Assembly: GCA_964520895.1 (NCBI GenBank)
Contig: CAZFOR010000016.1
Coordinates: 1-21,665 of the forward strand
Origin: SIG350 sp964520895
GTDB taxonomy: Bacteria > Bacillota > Clostridia > TANB77 > SIG350
Length of the DNA stretch: 21,665 bases
Direction of reading: 5' to 3'
Part shown: positions 5,286 to 13,882 of the stretch, piece by piece
Numbering within the stretch: the stretch's first letter is position 1
Layout of the letters: every line of letters starts with the position of its first letter
Made by a program: the position numbers and the translations under genes
The notes under the pieces: model-generated
Databases searched by the model: none
Told to the model about the DNA's origin: nothing
Seen by the model: only the letters and a program-made list of their open reading frames with translations

Positions 5286-8200
5286 TTAACATAAATCATT
5301 TAAAAAATTATTTACTACATTAAGGATATCATTAATCTCATTTTTTTTCAATCTTTTTATAATTAATTTTTCTCTTACTACAATTTCTGTCTTATATTTA
5401 TCAATTAAATTAAGTATTGCGTCACTACTAATACTGTTATTATCTAATATCTCAAAATTAATATTATTACCTTTTTGAACAATATTACAAATACCCATTT
5501 GTCTTGCTTTAATTTTTATTTTAGCAACACCAATTAAGTTAATTACCTCTTTAGGTACTTCACCATATCTATCTATTACCTCATCTATAATATCATCTAA
5601 TTGCTCAGTATCTTCACATAACGCAATATTTTGATATACCTCGATTTTTTGGTTTTGGTTGTTAATATAACTATCTGGAATATATGCTGAAACTTGTAAA
5701 TCAATTTGAACTTCCATCTCATTGTCATATATTTCCTCACCTTTTAATTTACGAACAGCATCTTCTAACAGCTTACAATACATTTCATAACCTATTGCTT
5801 CCATATGACCATGTTGCTGACTACCTATTATGTTTCCCGCTCCTCTTATCTCTAAATCTCTAAGTGCTATTTTAAATCCTGAACCAAACTCAGTAAACTC
5901 TTTTATTGCTTTTAATCTCTTTTCTGCAATTTCAGATAGCAACTTATTTTTCCTATATGTTATATATGCATATGCTTGTTTATCTTTTCTTCCTACCCTA
6001 CCTCTAATTTGGTATAACTGTGCAAGTCCCATTCTATCAGCATTTTCAATAATTATTGTATTTGCATTCGGAATATCAATACCAGATTCTAATATAGTAG
6101 TACAAACTAAAACATCAATTTTACCTTCAATAAAATCATACATTATACTTTCTATTTCATCACCTGACATCTGTCCATGTGCAAACTCAACTACTGCATT
6201 TGGTACAAGGTTCTGTATCTCAACTGTCTTTTTCTCAATATCTTCAACTTTATTATATAAATAAAATACTTGCCCATCTCTTTCTAGTTCCCTTACCATA
6301 GCATCCTGAATAACAAACTTATCATATTCTAATACGTAAGTTTGTACAGGTTTTCTATTATGAGGTGGGTCATATATTACACTCATATCTCTAATGCCAA
6401 CAATAGACATATGTAGAGTTCTAGGAATTGGTGTTGCAGTCATTGATAATACATCAATATTTTTTCTAAGCTCTTTTATAGTTTCTTTATGTTTAACACC
6501 AAATCTATGTTCTTCATCAATAATTAATAACCCTAAGTTTTTAAATCCAATATCTTTTTGAAGTATTCTATGTGTTCCAACAACAATATCAACTTCTCCA
6601 AGTTTAAGTTTCTTTATAATCTCTGACTGTTCTTTTTTAGTTTTAAACCTGTTTAATACCTCTACCCTTATTTCATATTGCTTCATTCTCTGTTTAAAAC
6701 TCTCATATTGCTGATTTGCAAGTATTGTAGTAGGTACTAGATATGCAACCTGTTTACCACTCATTACAGCTTTAAATGCTGCCCTTATTGCAACTTCTGT
6801 CTTACCATATCCAACATCACCACAAAGTAATCTATCCATTGGAATATCTTTTTCCATATCTTGTTTAATTTCTTTTATACATCTAATTTGGTCATCTGTT
6901 TCTTGATATGGAAAATCATCTTCAAATTGTTTTTGCCAATCATTATCTGGTAAAAATGAAAAACCTTTTGCATTTTGTCTTTGTGCATATAGCAAAATTA
7001 ATTCTTTTGCTATATTATCAGCACTTTCCTTAGCTTTTGCCTTAGCTTTTGCCCATTGTTTTGTACCCAATTTATTTAATATAATTGGGCCATCATTTAA
7101 TGGTATATATTTTCTAATTGAATCTAATTGGTTAGTAGGTACATATAATGTGTCATTATCTTTATACTTTAATTTCACATAATCTTTTTTTATATCATTA
7201 ACATTTAATGTTTCAATACCTATAAATTGTCCTATACCATGTGACATATGAACTATATAATCATTTTGAGATAAATCAGCTAAAACAATTTTTTTAGCAT
7301 TTTTAAAATTAGATGATTTATATGCTTTCTTTTTATGTACATCATCTGTTTCATTATCACTAATTACAACTAATTTTAAATCTCTATATTCATATCCATT
7401 TGTTGAGTATCCTATTGTTATATATATTTTGTTTTCTTCTAATTCATCAATAAAATCTATGTTTTCATAATACTTATTTGTAATTTCTAAATCATTTAAT
7501 GTATTAGATAAATTCTGTGCCTTTACCTTATTTTGCATTAATATTATAACAGTGTTTCCTTTTTGATATGTAGTTTGTACTTCCTTAATAAATATATCCA
7601 TTGAATTACGAAAAAAGTTGACCTCCCTACAATTGAAATTGTATTCTTTTCTTTTTGCAGGCATATTTATATCTATTAGATTCTTTTCTAATCTTTGTAG
7701 ATATATAAGTGGTTTGTTTTGTAGTAGTTCATTAATATCTTCTATATTAAATAACTTTTCTAAATAGTTTGGAATAATCCTTTTATTTTCTAGTAAATCA
7801 ACTACTATCTCGTTTGTTTCATAATTTATATTGTTTATTCTTTGTTCTATTCTTTCAATTTCATCAAAAAAGATTAACATATCATTTGGTATATATTCTA
7901 ATATTGAATAAGCTTTGTTATAGAAAGCTGAAAAATACTTATCAATTTTATTTATATAATTACCATTTTCTATTTCTTCTATGTCTTGGTCAAGTTTTTC
8001 TTGTTCCTTTTTTCCTAACTTGTTTTTATCTATTTTATTAATATTTGAAATAACTTTATTAATATCTAAATTATCAAAAATATATTCTTTTGTTGGATAT
8101 ATTTGAACATTATCAATTACATCTATTGAACGCTGACTTACAACATTAAATGTTCTAATTGAATCTACTTCATCACCAAATAATTCTATTCTAACACCTA

Positions 8201-8765
8201 GTTCCATATTGTTTGGAAATACATCAATAATTCCACCTCTAATACAGAACTGTCCTTTTGATTCAACCATATCATTTCTTTCATATCCACTATTTATTAA
8301 GTGATTAGTAAACTCAGATATATCTAATGTGTCCGAGTTTTTAATATTGATTATATTATTTACAAATAGCTGTTTATCTATTACAGGTTGTATCATTGCT
8401 TCAATTGTTGTTACTAATATCTTAATATCACCTTGTACTAATTTTGATAATACATATGCTCTATTTTCAGTATTTTCCAAACTTTGAACATCATAATCAT
8501 ATATTACAAACTCTTTTTTACTCAAATAATATACTTTCTCATTTGTAAGTGATTTTATATCTTTTATAATGCTTTTAGCTGAAATATCATTACTTGCAAT
8601 TATACATATTGGTTTTTCTAAATAGAATTTAGTTGAATATATAAAATGTGCCTTTTGAGAGTCAGTAAGCCCGTTTAAACTAATAGGAAACTGATTAGCC
8701 TTTATACTATCTATATATTCAATATATTTACTTAATTTAGGTAATTGTTTAATTATTGTATTCAA
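5286..8765 (-). CDS. mfd: Transcription-repair coupling factor Mfd
   Basis: The 1159-residue protein is Mfd, which pushes stalled RNA polymerase off DNA lesions and recruits UvrA. Full family length and domain order are present. The N-terminal UvrB-like region (1-340) includes GQFCIRGGIIDVFP. The RNA polymerase interaction domain (about 500-570) includes YIVHMSHGIGQFIGIE. The translocase carries Walker A GDVGYGKTEV (649-658), Walker B IIDEEHRFG (D750-H753), MTATPIPRTL (775-784), ILESGIDIPNANT and QIRGRVGR. The C-terminal UvrA-binding control domain ends the protein. GGAGG lies 9 bases before the ATG. It lies 112 bases after the thioesterase stop; I see no strong promoter in that gap, so it may be read through from there. 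An A8 run (5341-5348) near the 3' end stays in frame. Confidence 0.97.
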   Translation of the reverse strand: MNTIIKQLPKLSKYIEYIDSIKANQFPISLNGLTDSQKAHFIYSTKFYLEKPICIIASNDISAKSIIKDIKSLTNEKVYYLSKKEFVIYDYDVQSLENTENRAYVLSKLVQGDIKILVTTIEAMIQPVIDKQLFVNNIINIKNSDTLDISEFTNHLINSGYERNDMVESKGQFCIRGGIIDVFPNNMELGVRIELFGDEVDSIRTFNVVSQRSIDVIDNVQIYPTKEYIFDNLDINKVISNINKIDKNKLGKKEQEKLDQDIEEIENGNYINKIDKYFSAFYNKAYSILEYIPNDMLIFFDEIERIEQRINNINYETNEIVVDLLENKRIIPNYLEKLFNIEDINELLQNKPLIYLQRLEKNLIDINMPAKRKEYNFNCREVNFFRNSMDIFIKEVQTTYQKGNTVIILMQNKVKAQNLSNTLNDLEITNKYYENIDFIDELEENKIYITIGYSTNGYEYRDLKLVVISDNETDDVHKKKAYKSSNFKNAKKIVLADLSQNDYIVHMSHGIGQFIGIETLNVNDIKKDYVKLKYKDNDTLYVPTNQLDSIRKYIPLNDGPIILNKLGTKQWAKAKAKAKESADNIAKELILLYAQRQNAKGFSFLPDNDWQKQFEDDFPYQETDDQIRCIKEIKQDMEKDIPMDRLLCGDVGYGKTEVAIRAAFKAVMSGKQVAYLVPTTILANQQYESFKQRMKQYEIRVEVLNRFKTKKEQSEIIKKLKLGEVDIVVGTHRILQKDIGFKNLGLLIIDEEHRFGVKHKETIKELRKNIDVLSMTATPIPRTLHMSIVGIRDMSVIYDPPHNRKPVQTYVLEYDKFVIQDAMVRELERDGQVFYLYNKVEDIEKKTVEIQNLVPNAVVEFAHGQMSGDEIESIMYDFIEGKIDVLVCTTILESGIDIPNANTIIIENADRMGLAQLYQIRGRVGRKDKQAYAYITYRKNKLLSEIAEKRLKAIKEFTEFGSGFKIALRDLEIRGAGNIIGSQQHGHMEAIGYEMYCKLLEDAVRKLKGEEIYDNEMEVQIDLQVSAYIPDSYINNQNQKIEVYQNIALCEDTEQLDDIIDEVIDRYGEVPKEVINLIGVAKIKIKARQMGICNIVQKGNNINFEILDNNSISSDAILNLIDKYKTEIVVREKLIIKRLKKNEINDILNVVNNFLNDLC

Positions 8766-8877
8766 AATATCCTCCTATTTTTGCTTTTTACCCTTTAACT
8801 TCTAATTACTTGATAAATTATTTTTTTTCAATATCATTGTGCAACTTTCAGTAATTTTGTTGTGCACTTTTTATATT

Positions 8878-9618
8878 TTATTTTTGTTTCCATTTAATAT
8901 ATATATCACAATTTGATTTTTCATTAATATCTTTTTTTATATAATACATATATTCTAAATCGTTAATTTTATTTATACAAATATTCATATTTTCATTGTA
9001 TTTTAGCTGATGAATATATTTTATACTATATTCATCTATTGTATATTTATCTAAAAATTCATCAGTCATACTTTCAATTGCATATTTCAAATAATTAGTA
9101 TTATTCATATGCCAGTTTGTATCAACATCCATATATTTTACAACTTCATTTTTTATATCATCATATTTATTACTATCTGGTATATGAATAAAATCTGAAT
9201 CAACTACATTTTTATCAATATGAATATATTTATTGGAAACTTCGTCAATAACTTTTATTGGTCTTTTTCTTTCACCTGAATATAGTACCCATTTTGAATT
9301 ACTAACTGCAATTACTTCATTGTTTTCATCTAATACTTCATATTGTCTATATGCATATAACCCTTTAGAGCCAGTAGACCAAGTTCTGTATATTACTTTA
9401 TCACCTTTTGATGGTAACCTATTTATTTTTGTATATGTTTCAATTAATATCCATACAATTTGAGTCCTATTTGCAAAATCCATTCCGCAATCGACTGTAT
9501 CACTATACAAAGTTGATATTTCTTGTAAATATCTAACTAATGCCAAGTCTGTTAATTTATCATATTTATCTATATCATAATATTTTATTTCATACTCTTT
9601 TTCAAATACACCTTCCAC
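8878..9618 (-). CDS. Acyl-ACP thioesterase
   Basis: The 246-residue protein is a bacterial acyl-ACP thioesterase (PF01643, related to plant FatA/FatB), which releases free fatty acids from acyl carrier protein in the cytoplasm. Two hotdog folds are recognisable. The first (1-120) has YYDIDKYDKLTDLALVRYLQ and KGLYAYRQYEVLDENN. The second (about 155-246) holds the catalytic signature DVDTNWHMNNTNYL, with D166, N168 and H170. It starts with GTG at 9618. An ATG at 9629 is out of frame, and the AAAGG site is about 13 bases from the GTG, so initiation may be weak. A good promoter lies about 55 bases upstream. Bacterial members are thought to feed fatty acids to salvage or cofactor pathways; no fatty acid synthesis genes are nearby. 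Confidence 0.9.
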   Translation of the reverse strand: MEGVFEKEYEIKYYDIDKYDKLTDLALVRYLQEISTLYSDTVDCGMDFANRTQIVWILIETYTKINRLPSKGDKVIYRTWSTGSKGLYAYRQYEVLDENNEVIAVSNSKWVLYSGERKRPIKVIDEVSNKYIHIDKNVVDSDFIHIPDSNKYDDIKNEVVKYMDVDTNWHMNNTNYLKYAIESMTDEFLDKYTIDEYSIKYIHQLKYNENMNICINKINDLEYMYYIKKDINEKSNCDIYIKWKQK

Positions 9619-9671
9619 TTAATACCCATATCCTTTCTTATTAATTTTTATTATTCAAAATCCATTTAAAT

Positions 9672-9700
9672 ATTATATCTTATTTTGCATAAATTAACAA
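9672..9700 (-). promoter_or_regulatory. Thioesterase promoter
   Basis: On the minus strand TTGTTA (9695-9700), a 17-base spacer and perfect TATAAT (9672-9677). The predicted start near 9665 gives a leader of about 45 bases. It probably also drives mfd and the PrsA-like gene downstream. Confidence 0.65.
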
Positions 9701-9790
9701 TATAATTAGATTAAAAAATTGTTAAAACATTGACTATTCTATATCTACAAGGTAATTTAATATAAACTAATTATTTTAAATAAATATAAT

Positions 9791-9842
9791 GTTTAAAAGA
9801 AGAGAAATAACAATCAATTATGTTATTTCTCTTCTTTTAAAC
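9791..9842. terminator. Long perfect hairpin after the aminopeptidase gene
   Basis: Bases 9791-9812 and 9821-9842 form a perfect 22-bp inverted repeat with an 8-base loop, 12 bases beyond the aminopeptidase stop codon. T-runs are modest on the minus strand (ATTATATTTATTT), although the stem's 3' arm is T-rich. It most likely ends the PH-aminopeptidase transcript or protects its 3' end. Confidence 0.65.
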
Positions 9843-9854
9843 TCATATATTTTT

Positions 9855-10973
9855 TCATATTAAATTTTCTGGATTTAAACATTCCAATTCTTTAATAACA
9901 AATCTACCATCTTTCCTTATTAACACATCATCAAACCAAATCTCTCCTCCACCATATTCTGGTGTTTGAATTGATACAATGTCCCAATGAATGGCTGATT
10001 TATTACCATTATCACTTTCTGGAATACAATCACCAGGAGTGAAATGAAAACTACCTTTTATCTTTTCATCAAATAGCGTATCTCCAATTGGTTTTATAAC
10101 ATATGGATTTAATCCTATTGCAAATTCACCAATATATCTTGCACCTTCATCTGTATCTAGTATCTTATTTAACTCCTCTGTATTATTTGATATTGCATTA
10201 ATAATCTTACCATCTTTAAATTCAAATCTAATATTATTAAATAATACTCCATTATATCTAGTTTCAGTGTTATATGTAATATATCCATTTACAGTGTTTT
10301 TAACTGGTGCTGATGCAACCTCTCCGTCTGGTATATTAAATGTTCCTACATATTTTTGTGCATTAATACCTTTTATACTAAATGTTAAATCAGTATTATC
10401 TGAAACAATATGAACTTTATCTGTTTTATTCATTAAACAAACTAAATTATCCATTGCAGTTGACATTTTAGCATAATCCAAATTACATACATTAAAATAG
10501 AAATCTTCAAAATCTTCTAAACTCATATTACTCATTTGTGCCATTGAATTATTTGGATATCTTAATATACACCATCTTGTATTAATTACTCTTTCTTCAA
10601 AATGTACAGGCATAGTATAATACTTGTTATATATATCAATTTTTCCACTATCAATACCTGATAACTCAGATGTATTATCACTTGCTCTAATACCTATATA
10701 TGCATCCATATCTCTCATTTTTTCTAAATCATACTTAGCATACAACTTCATACTTTCCTCAGTTCCATTTTTTATTACTTCCTTTAATAATTGATAATTA
10801 ACAATATTGAAAAATGGTTTTGCACCTATTTCATATGCTTGTTTTATTAATTCTTTTGCAAGTGGCAAACATCCCTCTCCTATTAATTCTATTAATATAT
10901 TTTCATTTGGTTTTAATTTAATAGAATAATCTAACAAATTATTTGCTAATCTTACTATTCTTTCATCTTTCAT
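9855..10973 (-). CDS. M29 family aminopeptidase
   Basis: The 372-residue protein is a family M29 metallo-aminopeptidase (AmpS/PepS type), a cytoplasmic enzyme that removes N-terminal residues from peptides with two metal ions. The C-terminal catalytic half shows the conserved series: NIPDGEV (E218), GARYIGEFAIGLNP (E283), the SFHF/TPG stretch (H310) and AIHWD (H329, D331). The N-terminal half has LKPNENILIEL and a Rossmann-like region. It is shorter than the usual 400-410 residues but lacks no motif. AAGGAG lies seven bases before the ATG. It follows the two PH-domain genes on the same strand with no clear promoter between, so it is probably the last gene of that operon, and the 22-bp hairpin ends it. 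Confidence 0.92.
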   Translation of the reverse strand: MKDERIVRLANNLLDYSIKLKPNENILIELIGEGCLPLAKELIKQAYEIGAKPFFNIVNYQLLKEVIKNGTEESMKLYAKYDLEKMRDMDAYIGIRASDNTSELSGIDSGKIDIYNKYYTMPVHFEERVINTRWCILRYPNNSMAQMSNMSLEDFEDFYFNVCNLDYAKMSTAMDNLVCLMNKTDKVHIVSDNTDLTFSIKGINAQKYVGTFNIPDGEVASAPVKNTVNGYITYNTETRYNGVLFNNIRFEFKDGKIINAISNNTEELNKILDTDEGARYIGEFAIGLNPYVIKPIGDTLFDEKIKGSFHFTPGDCIPESDNGNKSAIHWDIVSIQTPEYGGGEIWFDDVLIRKDGRFVIKELECLNPENLI

Positions 10974-10998
10974 AAATTTTCTCCTTTTACATATTTTT

Positions 10999-11090
10999 CT
11001 ATTTATTACTCATTATTATTGCCATAATATTACTATATTCCTGAAATACATTACTTATACATCTCATTTGTATATTACCGATATTTTGGA
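10999..11090 (-). pseudogene. Out-of-frame C-terminal tail of the second PH-domain gene
   Basis: The upstream reading frame stops at 11075-11077. The +1 frame stays open to TAG at 10999-11001 and encodes IGNIQMRCISNVFQEYSNI and a few more residues. This looks like the last strand and closing helix of a bacterial PH domain and matches in type the end of the neighbouring gene (SSVIINDVEDVIQTYEKI). With this tail the gap to the aminopeptidase shrinks to 25 bases. The +1 frame has a stop just upstream, so the shift must lie within about 11 codons before 11077. I infer a one-base indel, sequencing error or recoding. Confidence 0.5.
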
Positions 11091-11860
11091 TCAAAATTTG
11101 TAACTATTTCTATTGTCCCTATTTTAAATAGTTTATCAAATGTATTTTGTCTAATATTAACACTCTTTATGCAATCATATTTCATTACTTTTCTATTTCT
11201 ATAAAAAAAATCATCTATATATTCCATTTTTGTTTTATAAAATATACATTTTAAATTTTTAAATTCTTTTTTATTCATTATTAGTAATAATATTGTAATT
11301 AACAGTATTGTTATACATAAAAGTTTTCTTAACCATTGAAGAATTAGTATTAAACTTATTGCATCATATACATTAAAAATTAATAGATAAAACATAAATA
11401 CTACCAAAGTAGTAACTATAAAAGACATAATAATCATATATGGTAAAATATATTTTGATTTTAGTTCAATTTCAGTAATTTTTTCTCCAACATTGTTATT
11501 ATCATTTGTTTTTTTATCAATTACTGGTGTTTTCAAAATTTCTTCATCAATACCATTTTCAATTTCTTTATTAATCTCTTTTTGTGATTTATCTAATACT
11601 ATTTTCAGTATAGTTAATAAAAGAGTAATTATAAGTATTGCCATCGTAACATATGGATATTTCATTATCCATGTAGTAGCTCCTTCTTTAGCAAATTCTT
11701 CAAATAATAAAAACAGAATTATTATTACAAAATATATCTTTATTAACTTTAAAAAAATATAATTAGAGGAACTTTTCTTTTTTAGAGTTTCATATTTATT
11801 CAATTTATTCTTTACTATATTATTTGTTGTTTTTTCCTTATTACAATCTTTTTGAGACAT
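11075..11860 (-). CDS. Membrane protein with bacterial PH domain (YdbT-like), probably frameshifted at its 3' end
   Basis: The uninterrupted frame encodes 261 residues. A charged N-terminus is followed by two membrane segments (about 37-55 and 67-86), an acidic loop with ENGIDEEI, two further membrane segments (about 140-192), then the start of a bPH2 domain (PF03703) with YRNRKVMKYDCIKSVNIRQNTFDKLFKIGTIEI split over residues 222-254. The protein ends abruptly at FDPKYR in the middle of the domain. The missing end is found in the +1 frame to 10999. The ATG has GGAGG seven bases upstream, inside the stop region of the preceding PH gene (10-base gap), so the pair is coupled. The function of such proteins is poorly known; Bacillus YdbS/YdbT form a similar pair. 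Confidence 0.65.
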   Translation of the reverse strand: MSQKDCNKEKTTNNIVKNKLNKYETLKKKSSSNYIFLKLIKIYFVIIILFLLFEEFAKEGATTWIMKYPYVTMAILIITLLLTILKIVLDKSQKEINKEIENGIDEEILKTPVIDKKTNDNNNVGEKITEIELKSKYILPYMIIMSFIVTTLVVFMFYLLIFNVYDAISLILILQWLRKLLCITILLITILLLIMNKKEFKNLKCIFYKTKMEYIDDFFYRNRKVMKYDCIKSVNIRQNTFDKLFKIGTIEIVTNFDPKYR

Positions 11861-11869
11861 ATTATCCTC

Positions 11870-12369
11870 CTACAGTTTAATTATTTTTCTTATTTTTTCA
11901 TATGTTTGTATCACATCTTCTACATCATTAATAATTACTGAACTTTCTTTACTTTTTATATAAATTGTACCTAAATAAGATAACTTTTGAATATATGTTT
12001 GTTTCATTACAATTGCTACTATATCTTTATATTCAACTTCTTGATTATATTTTTCTAAAAATCCATCATTAAATACAACTTTTCTTTTGTAAAAATCATA
12101 TCTAGAATTATTATATTTTTTTTATCAATAAAAGTTTTAATAATAATCCACATTATTGCTAGTATAATACATCCCATAGGTGCTTTTCCATTCGTATAAT
12201 CAGCTTTCATAATAAGTACAATTATTGAAAGTATAACCGGAACAGAAAACAGTACAATATAAAGAAATGAGCAATAAATAAATTTATATGCAGGTCTTAA
12301 TGTCAATATTATTCTATCTTTAAACTCATTATCCATTTCTTCTATATATATTTCATTATTATCAACCAT
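11870..12369 (-). pseudogene. Bacterial PH-domain membrane protein (YdbS-like), frameshifted at an A8 run
   Basis: The frame from ATG 12369 (AGGA seven bases upstream) encodes two membrane segments (about residues 28-53 and 66-78) and then FIDKKN, and stops at 12055. From the A8 run (T on the plus strand, 12116-12123) the -1 frame stays open to TAG at 11870. It encodes a typical bPH2 domain: SRYDFYKRKVVFNDGFLEKY, EVEYKDIVAI, YLGTIYIKS, DVEDVIQTYEKI. The -1 frame has TAA directly before the run, so the shift can only lie at or after it. One extra A would restore a protein of about 166 residues, the YdbS size. The cause may be a true mutation, a homopolymer sequencing error or slippage. It is the first gene of the PH-PH-aminopeptidase unit. 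Confidence 0.75.
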
Positions 12370-12401
12370 ATAATTTCCTACGAATCACATTAATTAAACA
12401 A

Positions 12402-12430
12402 ATTATATATTACTTAATTATTTTTTACAA
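12402..12430 (-). promoter_or_regulatory. Promoter of the PH-domain/aminopeptidase operon
   Basis: On the minus strand TTGTAA (12425-12430), a 17-base spacer and perfect TATAAT (12402-12407). It lies between the secY terminator and the first PH gene, so this unit is transcribed separately from the ribosomal cluster. Confidence 0.65.
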
Positions 12431-12461
12431 TATTTCACAATAAAAAATATTAATTCACAAC

Positions 12462-12490
12462 AAAAAAGGCATAAACTTTTAGCTTATACC
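12462..12490 (-). terminator. Terminator of the ribosomal protein-secY cluster
   Basis: On the minus strand GGTATAAGC pairs along its whole length with GTTTATGCC (two G-U pairs) around TAAAA and is followed by TTTTTT. It stands 23 bases after the secY stop codon and ends the cluster there. Confidence 0.85.
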
Positions 12491-12513
12491 TATTTCATAT
12501 ATTTTATTTAATT

Positions 12514-13881
12514 TTATTCTAAGAATCCTTTATAATGTCTCATTACCATTTGTGATTCAAGTTGTTTAACTGTTTCTAATGCAACACCTACTATGATAAG
12601 TACGGCTGTTCCACCAAATGATATTTGAAGTCCTGTTAATTGGAACAATATAGGAATTATAGCTATAACACCTAAGAAAAATGCTCCAAACCATGTAAGT
12701 TTATTTAAGATTCCTTTGATATAATCTATTGTTGGTCTACCTGGTCTAATACCTGGTATAAATCCACCATTTTTCTTTAAATTATTTGAAACTTCAACTG
12801 GATTAAATGTAATCATTGTATAGAAGAATGTAAATCCAACTATTAATAATAAATACACTATACTATGTGCAAGTACATATCCAAGTCCACCTACTATTGA
12901 TAATCCTTGATTTGACAAAGAAGATATCAATAAACTAGGTTGTGAAACGAATAATAATACTTTCCAGAAACCAGTTGCACTAGTCAAATTATTTACCATT
13001 TCTGGTTTAAAGAAGTTAATTAACATTGCTGGTGCAGTCATTAAAGACATTGCTAAAATAACTGGTATAACACCTGCCATAACTAATTTTAGTGGAATAT
13101 GTGTGTTTTGTCCACCATACATTTTTCTACCCACAACTTTTTTAGCATATTGTACAGGAATTCTTCTTTCAGCTTCTTGTACCCAAACTGTTGCTGTAAG
13201 TAATATTAACATACCAACTACAACACCTAATGCCATTAATGTACCTTTTAGTACAAATGCATTACTTAATATTCCTGATAAATCAAGTAATAAAGTAACA
13301 GCTGATGGTAATCTAGATACTATACCTACAAAGATAAGCATTGATATACCATTGCCTATACCTTTTTCACTAATTTGATCACCAAGCCATGTTAAAAATG
13401 CTGTACCTGCTGTTAATGTTATTATGAAAATTGGTATCATCATTGAATTTGGTAATAAGAATATACCTTCTGAACCAGCATATGTCATATATATACCAAA
13501 TCCTTCTATTGCAGCAAGAACAACTGTTAAATACTTCATGTATTTATTCATTTTCTTCTTACCTTCTTCACCTTCTTTAGATAATCTCTCTAAAGCTGGG
13601 ATAGCAATAGTCAATAATTGTATTATAATTGAAGCTGTTATGTATGGTCCAATAGATAATGCAAAGATTGATAATCTTGTTAATGCACCACCAGATATAA
13701 TATTCATTGTAGCTATTAAACTATTTGAATTAGCTTCAACATATTTAGCAAGTTCAACACTATCAACACCTGGGATAGTTATTATTGAACCTATTCTAAA
13801 AATTACTATTAATATTAATGTATATAATATTTTTTTTCTTACTTCTGGTATTTTCCATGCATTTATAAGTGTTTTAATCAT
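12514..13881 (-). CDS. secY: Protein translocase subunit SecY
   Basis: The 455-residue protein is the channel subunit of the SecYEG translocon in the plasma membrane. Ten membrane segments are expected and the family signatures are clear: WKIPEVRKKILYTLILI, the plug region FRIGSIITIPGVD, SIGPYITASIIIQLL, GNGISMLIF, QEAERRIPVQYAKKV and NPVEVSNNLKKNGGFIPGIRPG. It is somewhat longer than the common 420-440 residues, mostly in the loops. It starts one base after the rplO stop, with GAGGTGAT inside the last rplO codons as RBS, so translation is coupled. It is the last gene of the cluster: a terminator follows and adk, map and infA do not. Confidence 0.98.
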   Translation of the reverse strand: MIKTLINAWKIPEVRKKILYTLILIVIFRIGSIITIPGVDSVELAKYVEANSNSLIATMNIISGGALTRLSIFALSIGPYITASIIIQLLTIAIPALERLSKEGEEGKKKMNKYMKYLTVVLAAIEGFGIYMTYAGSEGIFLLPNSMMIPIFIITLTAGTAFLTWLGDQISEKGIGNGISMLIFVGIVSRLPSAVTLLLDLSGILSNAFVLKGTLMALGVVVGMLILLTATVWVQEAERRIPVQYAKKVVGRKMYGGQNTHIPLKLVMAGVIPVILAMSLMTAPAMLINFFKPEMVNNLTSATGFWKVLLFVSQPSLLISSLSNQGLSIVGGLGYVLAHSIVYLLLIVGFTFFYTMITFNPVEVSNNLKKNGGFIPGIRPGRPTIDYIKGILNKLTWFGAFFLGVIAIIPILFQLTGLQISFGGTAVLIIVGVALETVKQLESQMVMRHYKGFLE

Positions 13882-13882
13882 A

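Noticed and set aside
5830..6264. Plus-strand open frame of about 140 codons inside mfd, and many similar frames opposite the ribosomal genes
   Set aside because: These are shadows of strongly conserved minus-strand genes. They have no ribosome binding sites of their own and their translations resemble no known family.
8766..8877. Separate mfd promoter
   Set aside because: TTGCAC and TTGAAA occur on the minus strand, but the -10 candidates at 17-18 bases (TAATTT, TAATTA) match poorly; not strong enough to list.
9618..9629. ATG at 9629 as start of the thioesterase gene
   Set aside because: It is not in frame with the thioesterase (11 bases from the GTG). The protein from GTG 9618 already aligns with the family N-terminus, so no frameshift is needed.
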